A DNA stretch of 64,000 nt from Toxorhynchites rutilus septentrionalis (lineage: Eukaryota; Arthropoda; Insecta; Diptera; Culicidae): assembly GCF_029784135.1 (NCBI RefSeq), contig NC_073746.1:178319788-178383787 (forward strand), in the 5' to 3' direction. The translations under genes were made by a program, and so were the position numbers. Shown here one piece after another: positions 54,367 to 62,554 of this stretch. The first letter of the stretch is position 1; every line of letters starts with the position of its first letter. Below the pieces are notes generated by a model that was not told where the DNA came from, made no database searches, and worked only from the letters and a program-made list of their open reading frames with translations.

Positions 54367-55547
54367 CTTAGACGGAATATCTGCTGAAACTCGTTAAATG
54401 CAGCGAAATTAATTTTTGCGTAATTCAACGCTTGTTCGCCTTCGTTCCGATCCTCAACGGCCAACACTGCTCCTCTTGTATCCGATAACGATAATACTAA
54501 CGGAGGATGGTGCAAATCCACCGCTAGCAGTGGCGATACAGATTCGTTGATAGCGATGTTAATATCGGGAGCACAAAAAACCAGATTCAGTGTTCGGCCA
54601 CGAAAATTACGAATGAAGTTGCGCTGCTGGAGACCGAGAAAGGTGATTCCATCCAATAGAACAGCACTCGCCGCAGAGGTCAAAGACGGATTCAGATCAA
54701 CAACAGAGTTAGCATGTAATTCCCATGCAATATGAGGCTGATTGTAATCGCCACATACCAATACGGTGTCATCAGAAGACGCACGGTCACACAGCTCACG
54801 CACAGAAGCCAAATGGGAATCATAAGCCCCCACGTCACGACTGCGGTCGGGAGGAATGTATACTGCGCAAAGTAATATCCTTTTCCCACGTATGGTAGTG
54901 GAGACACAAATCTGTTCCAAAGAGTTTCCATTCCTCGTTTGAACCGATACAGCAGAGAAGTGACGAGCTACTGCGATAAGGACACCACCAAATCTGGACT
55001 TGGAACTGTTGGAAGGACTACGGTCACAACGGAAAACGTTAAATTCAGCTCCGAATAGCTGTATGGAGTTGACGCTGTCGTCAAGTTCGGATTCAGTCAA
55101 CATGATGACGTCGTAATTACAATCGCATACTGCTACATAGAGATCGTCAATTTTCGTCCTCAGGCCGCGTACATTCTGATAATACAGCCACATAACATTG
55201 GAAGTCGTGTCGTTGCCCCTAGAAATGAGAGGCAGATCAGGTTGCGAATGGTGCTCGATTGAATCGTACTCGCCTAGAGTGGCACGTTGGAAGACCCCTT
55301 CCCCAGACTCAACAGGACCGGGACGGCTAATCTGACGCTGGCTACAAGGCTCGACTGAGTTGGACGGGTTAGGGGCTTCCATGATGCCGTTAATCGTGCG
55401 TCCCAGTAATCGAAGCTCATCATCGAGCTGATCAGTCCATATAAATTGGCTGGAAATTTGAACGAAGTCAGGCAGATACGAGCGATCATAAAATGCATAC
55501 TTGCCTGAAGAGTCAGGTTGGGAGACTCTCCCCCAACATCCGATCAC
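54225..55547 (-). CDS. LINE ORF2: AP-like endonuclease
   Basis: Homology to APE-type LINE endonuclease runs from WLYYQNVRGLRTKIDDL (55.2 kb) to about 54.37 kb: LTESELDDS, AVYIPPDRS, VLVCGDYNQPHIAW and DLHHPPLVL. The expected Asp in the (L)DLVF box is Asn (RTLNLVF), a change in a usually invariant residue that may impair nicking. After NEFQQIF the frame enters the RT region out of phase (LRCSRVLRN...), the consequence of a deletion removing the linker. The N-terminal ~110 residues are of unclear homology. Confidence 0.85.
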   Translation of the reverse strand: MIGCWGRVSQPDSSGKYAFYDRSYLPDFVQISSQFIWTDQLDDELRLLGRTINGIMEAPNPSNSVEPCSQRQISRPGPVESGEGVFQRATLGEYDSIEHHSQPDLPLISRGNDTTSNVMWLYYQNVRGLRTKIDDLYVAVCDCNYDVIMLTESELDDSVNSIQLFGAEFNVFRCDRSPSNSSKSRFGGVLIAVARHFSAVSVQTRNGNSLEQICVSTTIRGKRILLCAVYIPPDRSRDVGAYDSHLASVRELCDRASSDDTVLVCGDYNQPHIAWELHANSVVDLNPSLTSAASAVLLDGITFLGLQQRNFIRNFRGRTLNLVFCAPDINIAINESVSPLLAVDLHHPPLVLSLSDTRGAVLAVEDRNEGEQALNYAKINFAAFNEFQQIFRLRCSRVLRNRPPFLKCAIYFQNTLHRCLSLMQPPRQKPRELQLTFQRV

Positions 55548-55871
55548 AGGACCGGGATGACTTTAACGGCAAGGGTCAATCCGAGGTGGATGAAGTCCGG
55601 CGTGTGGCACGACTGGGTCGGAGTAGTTGAGAGCTCCCATGGTACATTGTTTATTGCATCCCGGTTGTACAAACGTTGATGATTGCTGCTGATGTGACTC
55701 GCTGGGTACATATTCTCCTCGTTCTCCTCGTCCAATCTGCTTTTCTACTTCAGACGGAGCGTTTTGGAGAACCCCGACTGAGTTTTCCGATCTTGATAGT
55801 CGATGAATTCACGAAAGTATACTCCATCAGGCCACGTGTCAGCACATAGAGCCACTTCCCGATATTTTTCG

Positions 55872-56609
55872 TCAATTCCAATTTTGAACGAGACGAAACG
55901 CATCGAATTCAGCGTCCTTTTTTACCAGCTTTTTGACAACTATGGGTTCGTCGCACGGAATGCACTCGGTGACTAGCGAAAGTATGTCATCTTCAGAGGC
56001 TTTTGGATCGATTCGGGACATGTACACCCAGCAGTTTTCAGGCTCTGGGGCAACAACAGGGATGGTGGTTTTTGTTTTTCTCCTACCGCACGACATTGTA
56101 GGTAGCTTTGGAGATTCTAGTTCCGCAGCATCAACGGATCTTTTAATAGTTGGTCGTTTAAGGCTCGGCCACGGTTTGGGAGTTGTAGGAGCAGTGGAGA
56201 CTTTGGTTGCTAATAATTCCACTTGCTCCCGGTTCTTCACCAACTCTGATTGGATTCCTTCCAATGCAGTACGATGTGTTTCGCTCAGCTTGTGAAATGC
56301 ATCATTCAGAGTGGCGAACGCATCACGAACATGCTTTGACTTCATGATCGCAGTGCAATTGTTGCAAAACCAAAACAGATTGGGTTGATCGTTGATGAAA
56401 TCCATGTTCGCTCTAGTGAATGAAACGCAATCCAAGTGCGCAATTTTTTCGCAAAATCCCTGACATTTGATGAACTTCAACGTTTTCACCGGCTCAGAGC
56501 ACTGAAGGCAGCTGGATTCCATCATAAAGCTTAATGCGGGAAAATATACGCCAACAGTTATGCAACCCTTAAGGTAATCTTGTGTGGTAAAAGTTGAAAT
56601 TGTACGCAA
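55872..56609 (-). CDS. LINE ORF1 with PHD-like zinc finger
   Basis: The preferred start is the internal MMESSCLQC, about 28 codons into the open frame. Residues ~30-85 form a C4HC3 PHD-like finger (CLQC-x10-CQGFC-x6-HLDC...WFCNNC). A helical heptad-like stretch (DAFATLNDAFHKLSETHRTA ... LVKNREQVELLATKV) follows, then a basic Ser/Pro linker and an RRM-like end (CWVYMSRIDPKASEDDILSL). Such ORF1 proteins bind element RNA. A frameshift near 55880 cuts it: the expected continuation (RFVSFKIGIDEKYREVALCA) is in the next frame and ends near 55745. Confidence 0.82.
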   Translation of the reverse strand: MRTISTFTTQDYLKGCITVGVYFPALSFMMESSCLQCSEPVKTLKFIKCQGFCEKIAHLDCVSFTRANMDFINDQPNLFWFCNNCTAIMKSKHVRDAFATLNDAFHKLSETHRTALEGIQSELVKNREQVELLATKVSTAPTTPKPWPSLKRPTIKRSVDAAELESPKLPTMSCGRRKTKTTIPVVAPEPENCWVYMSRIDPKASEDDILSLVTECIPCDEPIVVKKLVKKDAEFDAFRLVQNWN

Positions 56610-56764
56610 TTTTCAGTACCGCTGCTGACCAGCAGATGTCGCTCCGGGAGAAAAATTTTGCGTGGAGAGGTGATAGAGCGAGGTTCTTTTCAATACACCA
56701 AAAACAATCACTACACTACACTGCCGAATATTAATGAATTCGGGACAAAAACAAACAAACTGCA

Positions 56765-56822
56765 TTTTAGAGGCGAATGAACTGCAAAGTTTAAAGCCTC
56801 TTAAAAACAAAGAAAGAAGAAG
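56765..56822 (+). mobile_element. short hairpin retroposon, copy 4 (cleanest)
   Basis: A 58-bp unit between perfect 11-bp direct repeats AACAAACTGCA (56754-56764 and 56823-56833). Arms AGAGGC and GCCTCT, tail TTAAAAACAAAGAAAGAAGA. Located just upstream of the LINE ORF1 on the opposite strand. Confidence 0.8.
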
Positions 56823-56925
56823 AACAAACTGCACTACACAAACGGATAAAAATTGTTCACAAAGTGAATTACGCGTTAGTATGAATTAAAAACAATAGAA
56901 GTATTTCAAAAAACGGTAAACAAAA

Positions 56926-57160
56926 ATGAACAACAAAAAACCGTACGTTCAGTCAACTAGTGTTGCCAAACTGTTTTGTGTGAAAAACGAAATTAAGTGC
57001 GCGGATGTATTCCGAGTGTTGACTGTGGCATACGGAGAAGCTACCTTGGACCGCAGGAACGTTTATTGGTGGTACAAAATGTTCTCAGAAGGCCGAGAAG
57101 ATGTGAACGGCGAAAAGCGGACCGGACGCCCGAGCACTTCACTGTTGCTGAGTTGCTGAG
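56926..57160 (+). pseudogene. mariner transposase N-terminal relic
   Basis: Encodes AKLFCVKNEIKCADVFRVLT followed by VYWWYKMFSEGREDVNGEKRTGRPSTS, the first helix-turn-helix and the linker of a mariner transposase. It ends about 40 bp before the GACG unit, which appears to truncate it. Confidence 0.75.
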
Positions 57161-57449
57161 GACCTAGACATATCCATTGACTCGTGCCATTCGATTTTTG
57201 ACGTAGGACTACGTCTTTCATTTCTATACCGGGGTGTAAAACCAAAGTTTCGAAAACGAAAGCGTTACGCCGAAGACCGAGATTTTGAGCGTTAATAGCT
57301 CCTAAACAACTGAACGAAATGGTATGATAAACACTTCATTCGAAAGATAAAATGTCTACGCGTTCTATACTTGTTACTTTTTGATCCAAAAACTTGTTTC
57401 AATAGTCTTAAAATTGCTTTCAAAACAGGCTATTGAAATCACCAATCGG

Positions 57450-57484
57450 TATATAAGCGAGCGCCGCTCGGAAATCCACTCAGT
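57450..57484 (+). promoter_or_regulatory. TATA box and initiator of GACG unit D
   Basis: TATATAAGCGAGCGCCGCTC and, 23 bp after the TATA box, ACTCAGTTC. TATA-to-initiator spacing suits an insect Pol II core promoter (TCAGT start). The same arrangement is in unit E (TATA 61880-61887). Confidence 0.6.
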
Positions 57485-57545
57485 TCTAATTGAACAGCGA
57501 TTGGAGCATGTTGTCGCTGTTGTGGTGAAGCTAATTTCGTTTATC

Positions 57546-57626
57546 ATGAAAGCGCTGATGAACGGTGTCACCAAGAGCCTGTTTGTGCACCTAAGGCCAG
57601 AAGGGAATCCATCAGGAGGAGAGTGA
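57546..57626 (+). CDS. 26-residue ORF conserved in units D and E
   Basis: The first ATG after the putative start site opens MKALMNGVTKSLFVHLRPEG and NPSGGE, then stop. Unit E encodes the same from MNGVTKSLFVH with FK in place of LR, despite different leader sequence caused by the hairpin insertion. No known peptide family recognised. It could equally be a leftover of a larger captured gene. Confidence 0.3.
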   Translation: MKALMNGVTKSLFVHLRPEGNPSGGE

Positions 57627-57950
57627 TGCCACAAACGGTTCCCCGGGAAGACATCGCTACACACACATACACGCGCGGAATTCTTTCCGTTTGGATGCCA
57701 TTCAGCATCGAGAAAGTTCCAGAAAGATCTAATCATTTCTGGAAAATAATCTACCAGTTCCTCTGGGAATTTAAAAATACATTCATGTGAAAGGGTTTAT
57801 TTTAATGTTTTCTAACCATATAACACAGCGATCAAACACATTTGATTTTGTAATTTTTCAACCAAGTGTAATTAGCAGGAAAGCTTCTGAAGATTATTCT
57901 TCCCCATCAGTAGGACATTTCCGTATCCAATATTGTATGCGCCCGCAATC

Positions 57951-58500
57951 GATTATTGCTCAGTCGCCGAAAGTTCCGAGCTCAGAGAGTTCATTCCCCT
58001 CTAATTTGCCTTCCAAATTGCCATCGTAAACCACGCCTTCTCTCGATTCAATCACACACAAAAAGCATACTTAAGCGATTTTCTGGTGGTGAGATGCATT
58101 CATTTATCGTGAGGACATCGACAAGACAACATCGTTGCTGAGGGTGCTGGACGGCGAAGGATCGAGATCTGCCCTGAAACGCAAGCAGTTTGTTTGAAAC
58201 TGTGAGGGAGCACAGAGAAGCCATCCTTCAGGAGAAGAGAAGGTGACCATCGAAGCAGCCGCTACACACACACATACACGCACGGAATTCTTTCTGTTTG
58301 GATGCCATTCAGCATCGAGAAAGATCCGGAAAATAATCTGCCAGTTCCTCTGGGAATTTAAAAATACATTCATGTGAAAGAGTTTATTTGAATGTTTTCT
58401 ATCCATAAAATATCCATATAATACATTTGGGTTTGTGATTTGTTAATCAAGTACAGTTAGCAGGAAAGCTTCTGACGATTATTCTTCAGAACAAGGTTTT
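57951..58500 (+). repeat. diverged GACG-unit module
   Basis: Carries the CACACACACATACACGCACGG, GGATGCCATTCAGCATCGAG and AAATACATTCATGTGAAAG modules of unit D in the same order, preceded by different sequence. Confidence 0.6.
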
Positions 58501-58641
58501 TCGTATCCTATATTGGATGCATAAAACCCTGTGCCTCCAACGTAACGCTCTCGTTTTCGAAGTCCCCCAAATATTCATTTATTCATTCATTTAGAATGGA
58601 TTTAGATTCAACTTCAAACAAATGATCTCTAAATCAACGAT

Positions 58642-58690
58642 AGTCCTACGTCACCCTTGCGGTCATACCATAGATATAACCCACTTCCTG
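58642..58690 (-). repeat. GACGTAGGACTA motif and flank
   Basis: Minus strand AGGAAGTGGGTTATATCTAT then GACCGCAAGGGTGACGTAGGA; a diverged copy (AGAAGTGGGTTATATCTGTG ... GACATAGGACT) lies at 12748-12795. Confidence 0.65.
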
Positions 58691-58775
58691 TTTTTTTTAA
58701 TTAATTCGTTTATTTTTACAGGCTCAGTTACTTAAGTTTAAAGGAGCCGAATTCTTAAATATAATTTTAAAACTA
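58690..58775 (-). other. LINE 3'-terminal hairpin and tail
   Basis: On the LINE sense strand GGCTCCTTTAAACTTAAGTA ACTGAGCC forms a 5-bp stem near the 3' end, followed by TGTAAAAATAAACGAATT and an A run. Its 3' half resembles AGCCTCTTAAAAACAAAGAA of the short hairpin retroposons. Confidence 0.6.
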
Positions 58776-59037
58776 TATATATAAACAATTTTCTTACATC
58801 TATGGTTAGTAAGGTGGAAAACCGATTACTCGCGGTGTACTCGAGTTTAGAAGGGTGACATATTTTTAGGAGAAGGATGGGGTATAAGGAAACTGTAACA
58901 ATGTTGATGAACACTCAATTCTTAAATCTGTTCGTATATCTATAGTGTTTTTACATTTCAACTTATTCTACTATTTATATCAAGGGGACGAATTACCCGC
59001 AAAGGAAGGAAAGGAGGGTATAAGGACATAGGGACAA

Positions 59038-60567
59038 TCACACACGAAGATCGATAGCTTTAAGGAAAACATATATATGGGACATGTAATCAAGGTCTAA
59101 CCGAGCCAACACATCTCTCACCGGTACATTGGGCTGTCTTCCTCGGGCCCGAAGGGAGTTTTCTAAATTCGATCTGGCGACCAGATACACCTCGCACGAC
59201 CAAACAACGTGCTCGATGTCGCGATAACCTTGGCCACAAACACAGAGATTGCTGCTGGCAAGATTAAAACGAAAGAGTAGTGCATCTAAAGAACAGTGAT
59301 TGGACATGAGTCGGGAGAAGGTGCGAATAAAGTCCCGACTCAATTCCAGACTTTTGAACCACGGATTGAGGCTAAACTTAGGGATAATCGAGTGAAACCA
59401 ACGGCCCAATTCATCTTCATTCCACTTGCGTTGCCAGTTAGCGATGGTATTTTTGCGGACTAAAGAATAAAATTCATTGAAGGCGATTTGACGCTGATAA
59501 ATATCGCCTTCAATTGAACCTACCTTTGCTAATGAGTCGGCCCTCTCATTACCCGGAATGGAGCAATGTGAAGGGACCCAGATAAAGGTAATGACATAAC
59601 AGCGTCTGGATAAAGCACTCAAAATTTCTCGTATTCTCTCAAGGAAGTACGGCGAGTGCTTTTCCGGCCTCACTGAACGGATAGCTTCGACAGAGCTAAG
59701 ACTATCCGTTACAATGTAATAGTGTTCAACAGGTCGTGAGGCGACGCTGTCCAGCGCCCAATGAATTGCTGCCAATTCAGCAATATACACTGAGCAAGGA
59801 TTCTGAAGACTGTGTGAAGTGCTAAAAAATTCGTTGAACACTCCAAATCCTGTGGACTCATTTATAGTGGACCCATCAGTAAAGTACATATTATCACAAT
59901 TGATACCCCTATATTTTTCATCGAAGATCGTTGGAGCTATCCTCGATCGTTGGTAATCTGAATATCCATGGATATCTTGCTTCATGGACAGATCAAAATG
60001 CACAGAGGAATTGATGTAGTCAGGGAAACAAACACGGTTGGGGATATACGAAGAAGGATCAACCTGCATGGAGATGAATTCATGATATGAACTCATGAAT
60101 CCGGTGTGAAAATTTAGCTCGATCAGCTGCTCAAAATTTCCGATCACCAATGGGTTCATGACCTTACACCGGATGAAGAACCGAAGAGATAATAAATTGA
60201 AGCGATCTTTTAGTGGGAGTAGGCCTGCCAAAACCTCGAGACTCATGGTATGCGTTGAGGGCATACATCCCAACGCGATACGGAGACAAAGATACTGAAT
60301 TCGCTCGAGTTTAATGAGGTGTGTTTTGGCAGCTGATTGAAAACAGAAACTGCCATACTCCATCACTGAGAGAATAGTTGTTCGATACAACATTATAAGA
60401 TCTTCGGGATGAGCTCCCCACCAGGTGCCGGTAATTGTACGGAGAAAGTTTATTCTTTGTTGGCATTTTTTACTCAGATACCTAATATGGGCCCCCCAAG
60501 TACATTTGGAGTCGAACCAGACCCCAAGATACTTGAATGACATAGCATGAGTGATCGGTTTACCCAA
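59038..60567 (-). CDS. LINE ORF2: RT thumb and RNase H
   Basis: 509-codon frame. The start (GKPITHAMSFKYLGVWFDSK) is the RT thumb. RNase H spans roughly residues 235-350: YFTDGST, YIAELAAIHWAL, IVTDSLSSVEAI and FIWVPSHCSIPGNERADSLA give the D-E-D-H catalytic set. A C-x-C...H...C motif (CVCGQGYRDIEHVVWSC) follows as in I/LOA-group LINEs. The C-terminus (IYVFLKAIDLRV) ends at the natural stop. Intact here although upstream RT is broken. Confidence 0.88.
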   Translation of the reverse strand: MGKPITHAMSFKYLGVWFDSKCTWGAHIRYLSKKCQQRINFLRTITGTWWGAHPEDLIMLYRTTILSVMEYGSFCFQSAAKTHLIKLERIQYLCLRIALGCMPSTHTMSLEVLAGLLPLKDRFNLLSLRFFIRCKVMNPLVIGNFEQLIELNFHTGFMSSYHEFISMQVDPSSYIPNRVCFPDYINSSVHFDLSMKQDIHGYSDYQRSRIAPTIFDEKYRGINCDNMYFTDGSTINESTGFGVFNEFFSTSHSLQNPCSVYIAELAAIHWALDSVASRPVEHYYIVTDSLSSVEAIRSVRPEKHSPYFLERIREILSALSRRCYVITFIWVPSHCSIPGNERADSLAKVGSIEGDIYQRQIAFNEFYSLVRKNTIANWQRKWNEDELGRWFHSIIPKFSLNPWFKSLELSRDFIRTFSRLMSNHCSLDALLFRFNLASSNLCVCGQGYRDIEHVVWSCEVYLVARSNLENSLRARGRQPNVPVRDVLARLDLDYMSHIYVFLKAIDLRV

Positions 60568-61616
60568 AAGTTGAAGCTTTGGTTTTGCTGGTCTATGCTT
60601 CCTAGAAAAAAACCACCATCTCTGTTTTCTCCGTGGAGAATTCGATTCCTAGCCCAATGGCCCAGGTTGAAAAATTGTTCAATGTATCTTGTAAGGGTTC
60701 TTGCAGGTCGGATTCGTTTGATCCTACGACAGACACCACTCCATCATCTGCAAGTTGTCTTAGGCTGCAATTTTGTGTAAGTCAATTGTCGATGTCGCTT
60801 ACATAGAAGTTGTACAAAAGGGGGCTTAAACATGAGCCCTGGGGGAGGCCCATGTAAGAGAACCGACTTACTGCCGAATCTCCGTGAGAAAAGTTCAAAT
60901 GTTTCTCACAAAGCAAGTTATATAACATATTATTCAATAGAGGCGGCAGACCCCGAGAGTGTAATTTGTTTTACAAAACCTCTATTGAAACAGAATCAAA
61001 GGCCCCCTTTATGTCCAAGAATACTGAAGCCATTTGTTTTTTTTTCGGCGTAAGCCATTTGAATTTCTGAAGAAAGCAACGCAAGACAATCATTCGTCCC
61101 CTTGCCCCTGCCGAACCCATATTGTGTATCTGAGAGTAGGCCATTCGTTTCAACCCATCGATCAAGGCGAAACAAGATCATTTTCTCCAACAATTTCCGT
61201 ATACAAGACAGCATTGCTATTGGGCGGTACGAATTGAAGTCGGACGCGGGTTTTCCGGGTTTTTGAATAGCTATAATTCGCACTTGTCTCCAATCATCTG
61301 GAACAATATTATGCTCCAGAAACCGATTGAATAAATTCAACAAGCGATGTTTCGCCACATCAGGGAGGTTTTTCAGCAAGTTGAACTTAATTCTATCCGA
61401 TCCCGGAGCAGAATTGTTACAAGAAAGGAGAGCAAGAGAGAATTCTACCATCGAAAACTCGGAGTCAAGATCGCACCTATCTTGTGGTATACCTCGATCA
61501 ACTTTTTGCACAGGTGCGGAATCAGGACAAACCTTCCGTGCAAAATTAAAAATCCATCGATGTGAATATTCCTCGCTTTCATTCGATGAAGAGCGATTTC
61601 TCATGTTTCGAGCCAC
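60560..61616 (-). pseudogene. LINE ORF2: reverse transcriptase, frameshifted
   Basis: 61616-60996 gives NNSAPGSDRIKFNLLKNLPD, RIIAIQKPGKPASDFNSYRP and LLSDTQYGFGRGKG. A shift then places ASVFLDIKGAFDSVSIEVL in another frame (61165-60971), and 60840-60560 carries GLPQGSCLSPLLYNFYVSDI, a stop, then LRQLADDGVV (active site) and STEKTEMVVFSRK. RT motifs are all present but across three frames with at least one stop, so this copy is dead. Confidence 0.88.
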
Positions 61617-61965
61617 TTTCCATAATTTTGACGTAGGACTACGTCTTTCATTTCTATACCGGGGTGTAAAATCAAAGTTTCGAAAACGAAAGCGTTACGC
61701 CGGATACCGAGATTTTGAACGTTAATAGCTCCTAAACAACTGAACGAAATGGTATGATAAACACTTCATTCGAAAGATAGAATGTCTACGCGTTATATAC
61801 GTGTTACTTTTTGATCCAAAAACTTGTTTCAATAGTCTTAAAATTGCTTTCAAAACAGGCTATTGAAATCACCAATCTGTATATAAGCGAGCGCCCCTCG
61901 GAAATCCACTCAGTTATAATTGAACAGCGATTGGAGCATGTTGTCGCTGTTGTGGTGAACTCTTC

Positions 61966-62021
61966 ACTAGAGGCGAATGAACTGTAAAGTTGAAAGCCTT
62001 TTAGAAACAAAGAGTCGAGTT
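61966..62021 (+). mobile_element. short hairpin retroposon, copy 5
   Basis: Arms AGAGGC (61969-61974) and GCCTTT (61996-62001; one G-U pair). Bracketed by GAACTCTTC and GAAGCTCTTC. Unit D at ~57525 reads GTGGTGAAGCTAATTTCG with no insert. Confidence 0.7.
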
Positions 62022-62050
62022 GAAGCTCTTCGTTTATCTTTATAGCGCGG

Positions 62051-62119
62051 ATGAACGGTGTCACCAAGAGCCTGTTTGTGCACTTTAAGCCAGAAGGGAA
62101 TCCATCAGGAGGAGAGTGA
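62051..62119 (+). CDS. 22-residue ORF, unit E counterpart
   Basis: MNGVTKSLFVHFKPEGNPSG GE; differs from the unit D peptide at two adjacent residues caused by a 3-base cluster, while the frame and stop are kept. Sample too small to infer selection. Confidence 0.28.
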   Translation: MNGVTKSLFVHFKPEGNPSGGE

Positions 62120-62439
62120 TGCCACAAACGGTTCCCCGGGAATAGATCGGAGCAGCCGTCACACACACATATACGCGCGGAACTTTTCGTTTGGATGCCA
62201 TTCAGCATCGAGAAAATTCCGCAAATATCTAATCGCCGCTGAAAAATAATCTGCCAGTTCCCTGGGAATTGAAAAATACATTCATGCGACAAAGTTTATT
62301 CGTAACAACACGAAGGAGCGCCAACTGCCTGTGGATTGAGGTACTACAAAAGCGAAAAACCCCATGTTCGTGAGCCATGCGTTTATTTTGATTATACGTT
62401 TGTCTCGCGTTTCGCTGACGTTTCATCGTTTCCGCACAC

Positions 62440-62475
62440 CGAACGAATGACGTCACGACGGGTATAAAGAGAGCA
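62440..62475 (+). promoter_or_regulatory. possible Pol II promoter
   Basis: ATGACGTCACGACGGGTATA AAGAGAGCAC: a CRE-like palindrome TGACGTCA 10 bp before a GTATAAAG TATA box. Located just before a hairpin retroposon. Confidence 0.45.
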
Positions 62476-62495
62476 CATCGTGGTTGACTCATTCT

Positions 62496-62554
62496 AGAGA
62501 CGAATGAACTCTCAGAGTTTAAAGTCTCTCTAATTCAATACCTTCCTTCCTTCC
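62496..62554 (+). mobile_element. short hairpin retroposon, copy 6 (compensated stem)
   Basis: A 59-bp unit between perfect 11-bp direct repeats TGACTCATTCT (62485-62495, 62555-62565). Arms AGAGAC / GTCTCT keep pairing with both sides changed relative to AGAGGC / GCCTCT. The tail is CCTTCCTTCCTTCC. Confidence 0.75.

Larger units (their letters stand above)
52546..56620 (-). mobile_element. CR1-like LINE, near full length with an internal deletion
   Basis: On the minus strand ORF1 (PHD-like), endonuclease, reverse transcriptase without RNase H, and a 3' tail of an 8-bp repeat. The PHD-type ORF1, endonuclease-RT order and microsatellite tail fit the CR1 group. A deletion near 54370 joins endonuclease to RT out of frame, and ORF1 has a frameshift near 55880. 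Confidence 0.88.
57200..57950 (+). mobile_element. GACG unit D with TATA promoter
   Basis: Starts GACGTAGGACTACGTC after TTTTT. Then TCATTTCTATACCGGGGTGT, a ~230-bp region, the TATA box, an initiator-like TCAGT and a short ORF. Its first ~350 bp match unit E (61630). The right limit is uncertain; CA-repeat and CATTCATGTGAAA modules follow and recur downstream. Confidence 0.65.
58690..61628 (-). mobile_element. I-group LINE with RNase H, 5' truncated
   Basis: The minus strand contains the RT and RNase H parts of ORF2, a 3' UTR of about 300 bp and a terminal hairpin (GGCTC ... GAGCC) plus A-rich tail (TGTAAAAATAAACGAATT...). The 5' side stops at 61628 against the GACG terminus of unit E. A second fragment of the same 3' UTR is at 31.47-32.86 kb. 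Confidence 0.88.
61630..62310 (+). mobile_element. GACG unit E, with hairpin retroposon inserted
   Basis: Colinear with unit D from the GACG terminus through the TATA box (61880) and leader, then interrupted by the hairpin retroposon at ~61966-62021. It resumes with the short ORF and the GGATGCCATTCAGCATCGAG and CATTCATGCGA modules. Flanks differ from unit D. Confidence 0.65.

Noticed and set aside
57546..58200. Captured histone H2B, H3 or H4 coding in GACG units D and the 58.1-kb module
   Set aside because: I compared GTCACCAAGAG and CTGAAACGCAAG-like pieces with histone sequences and found only short chance matches.
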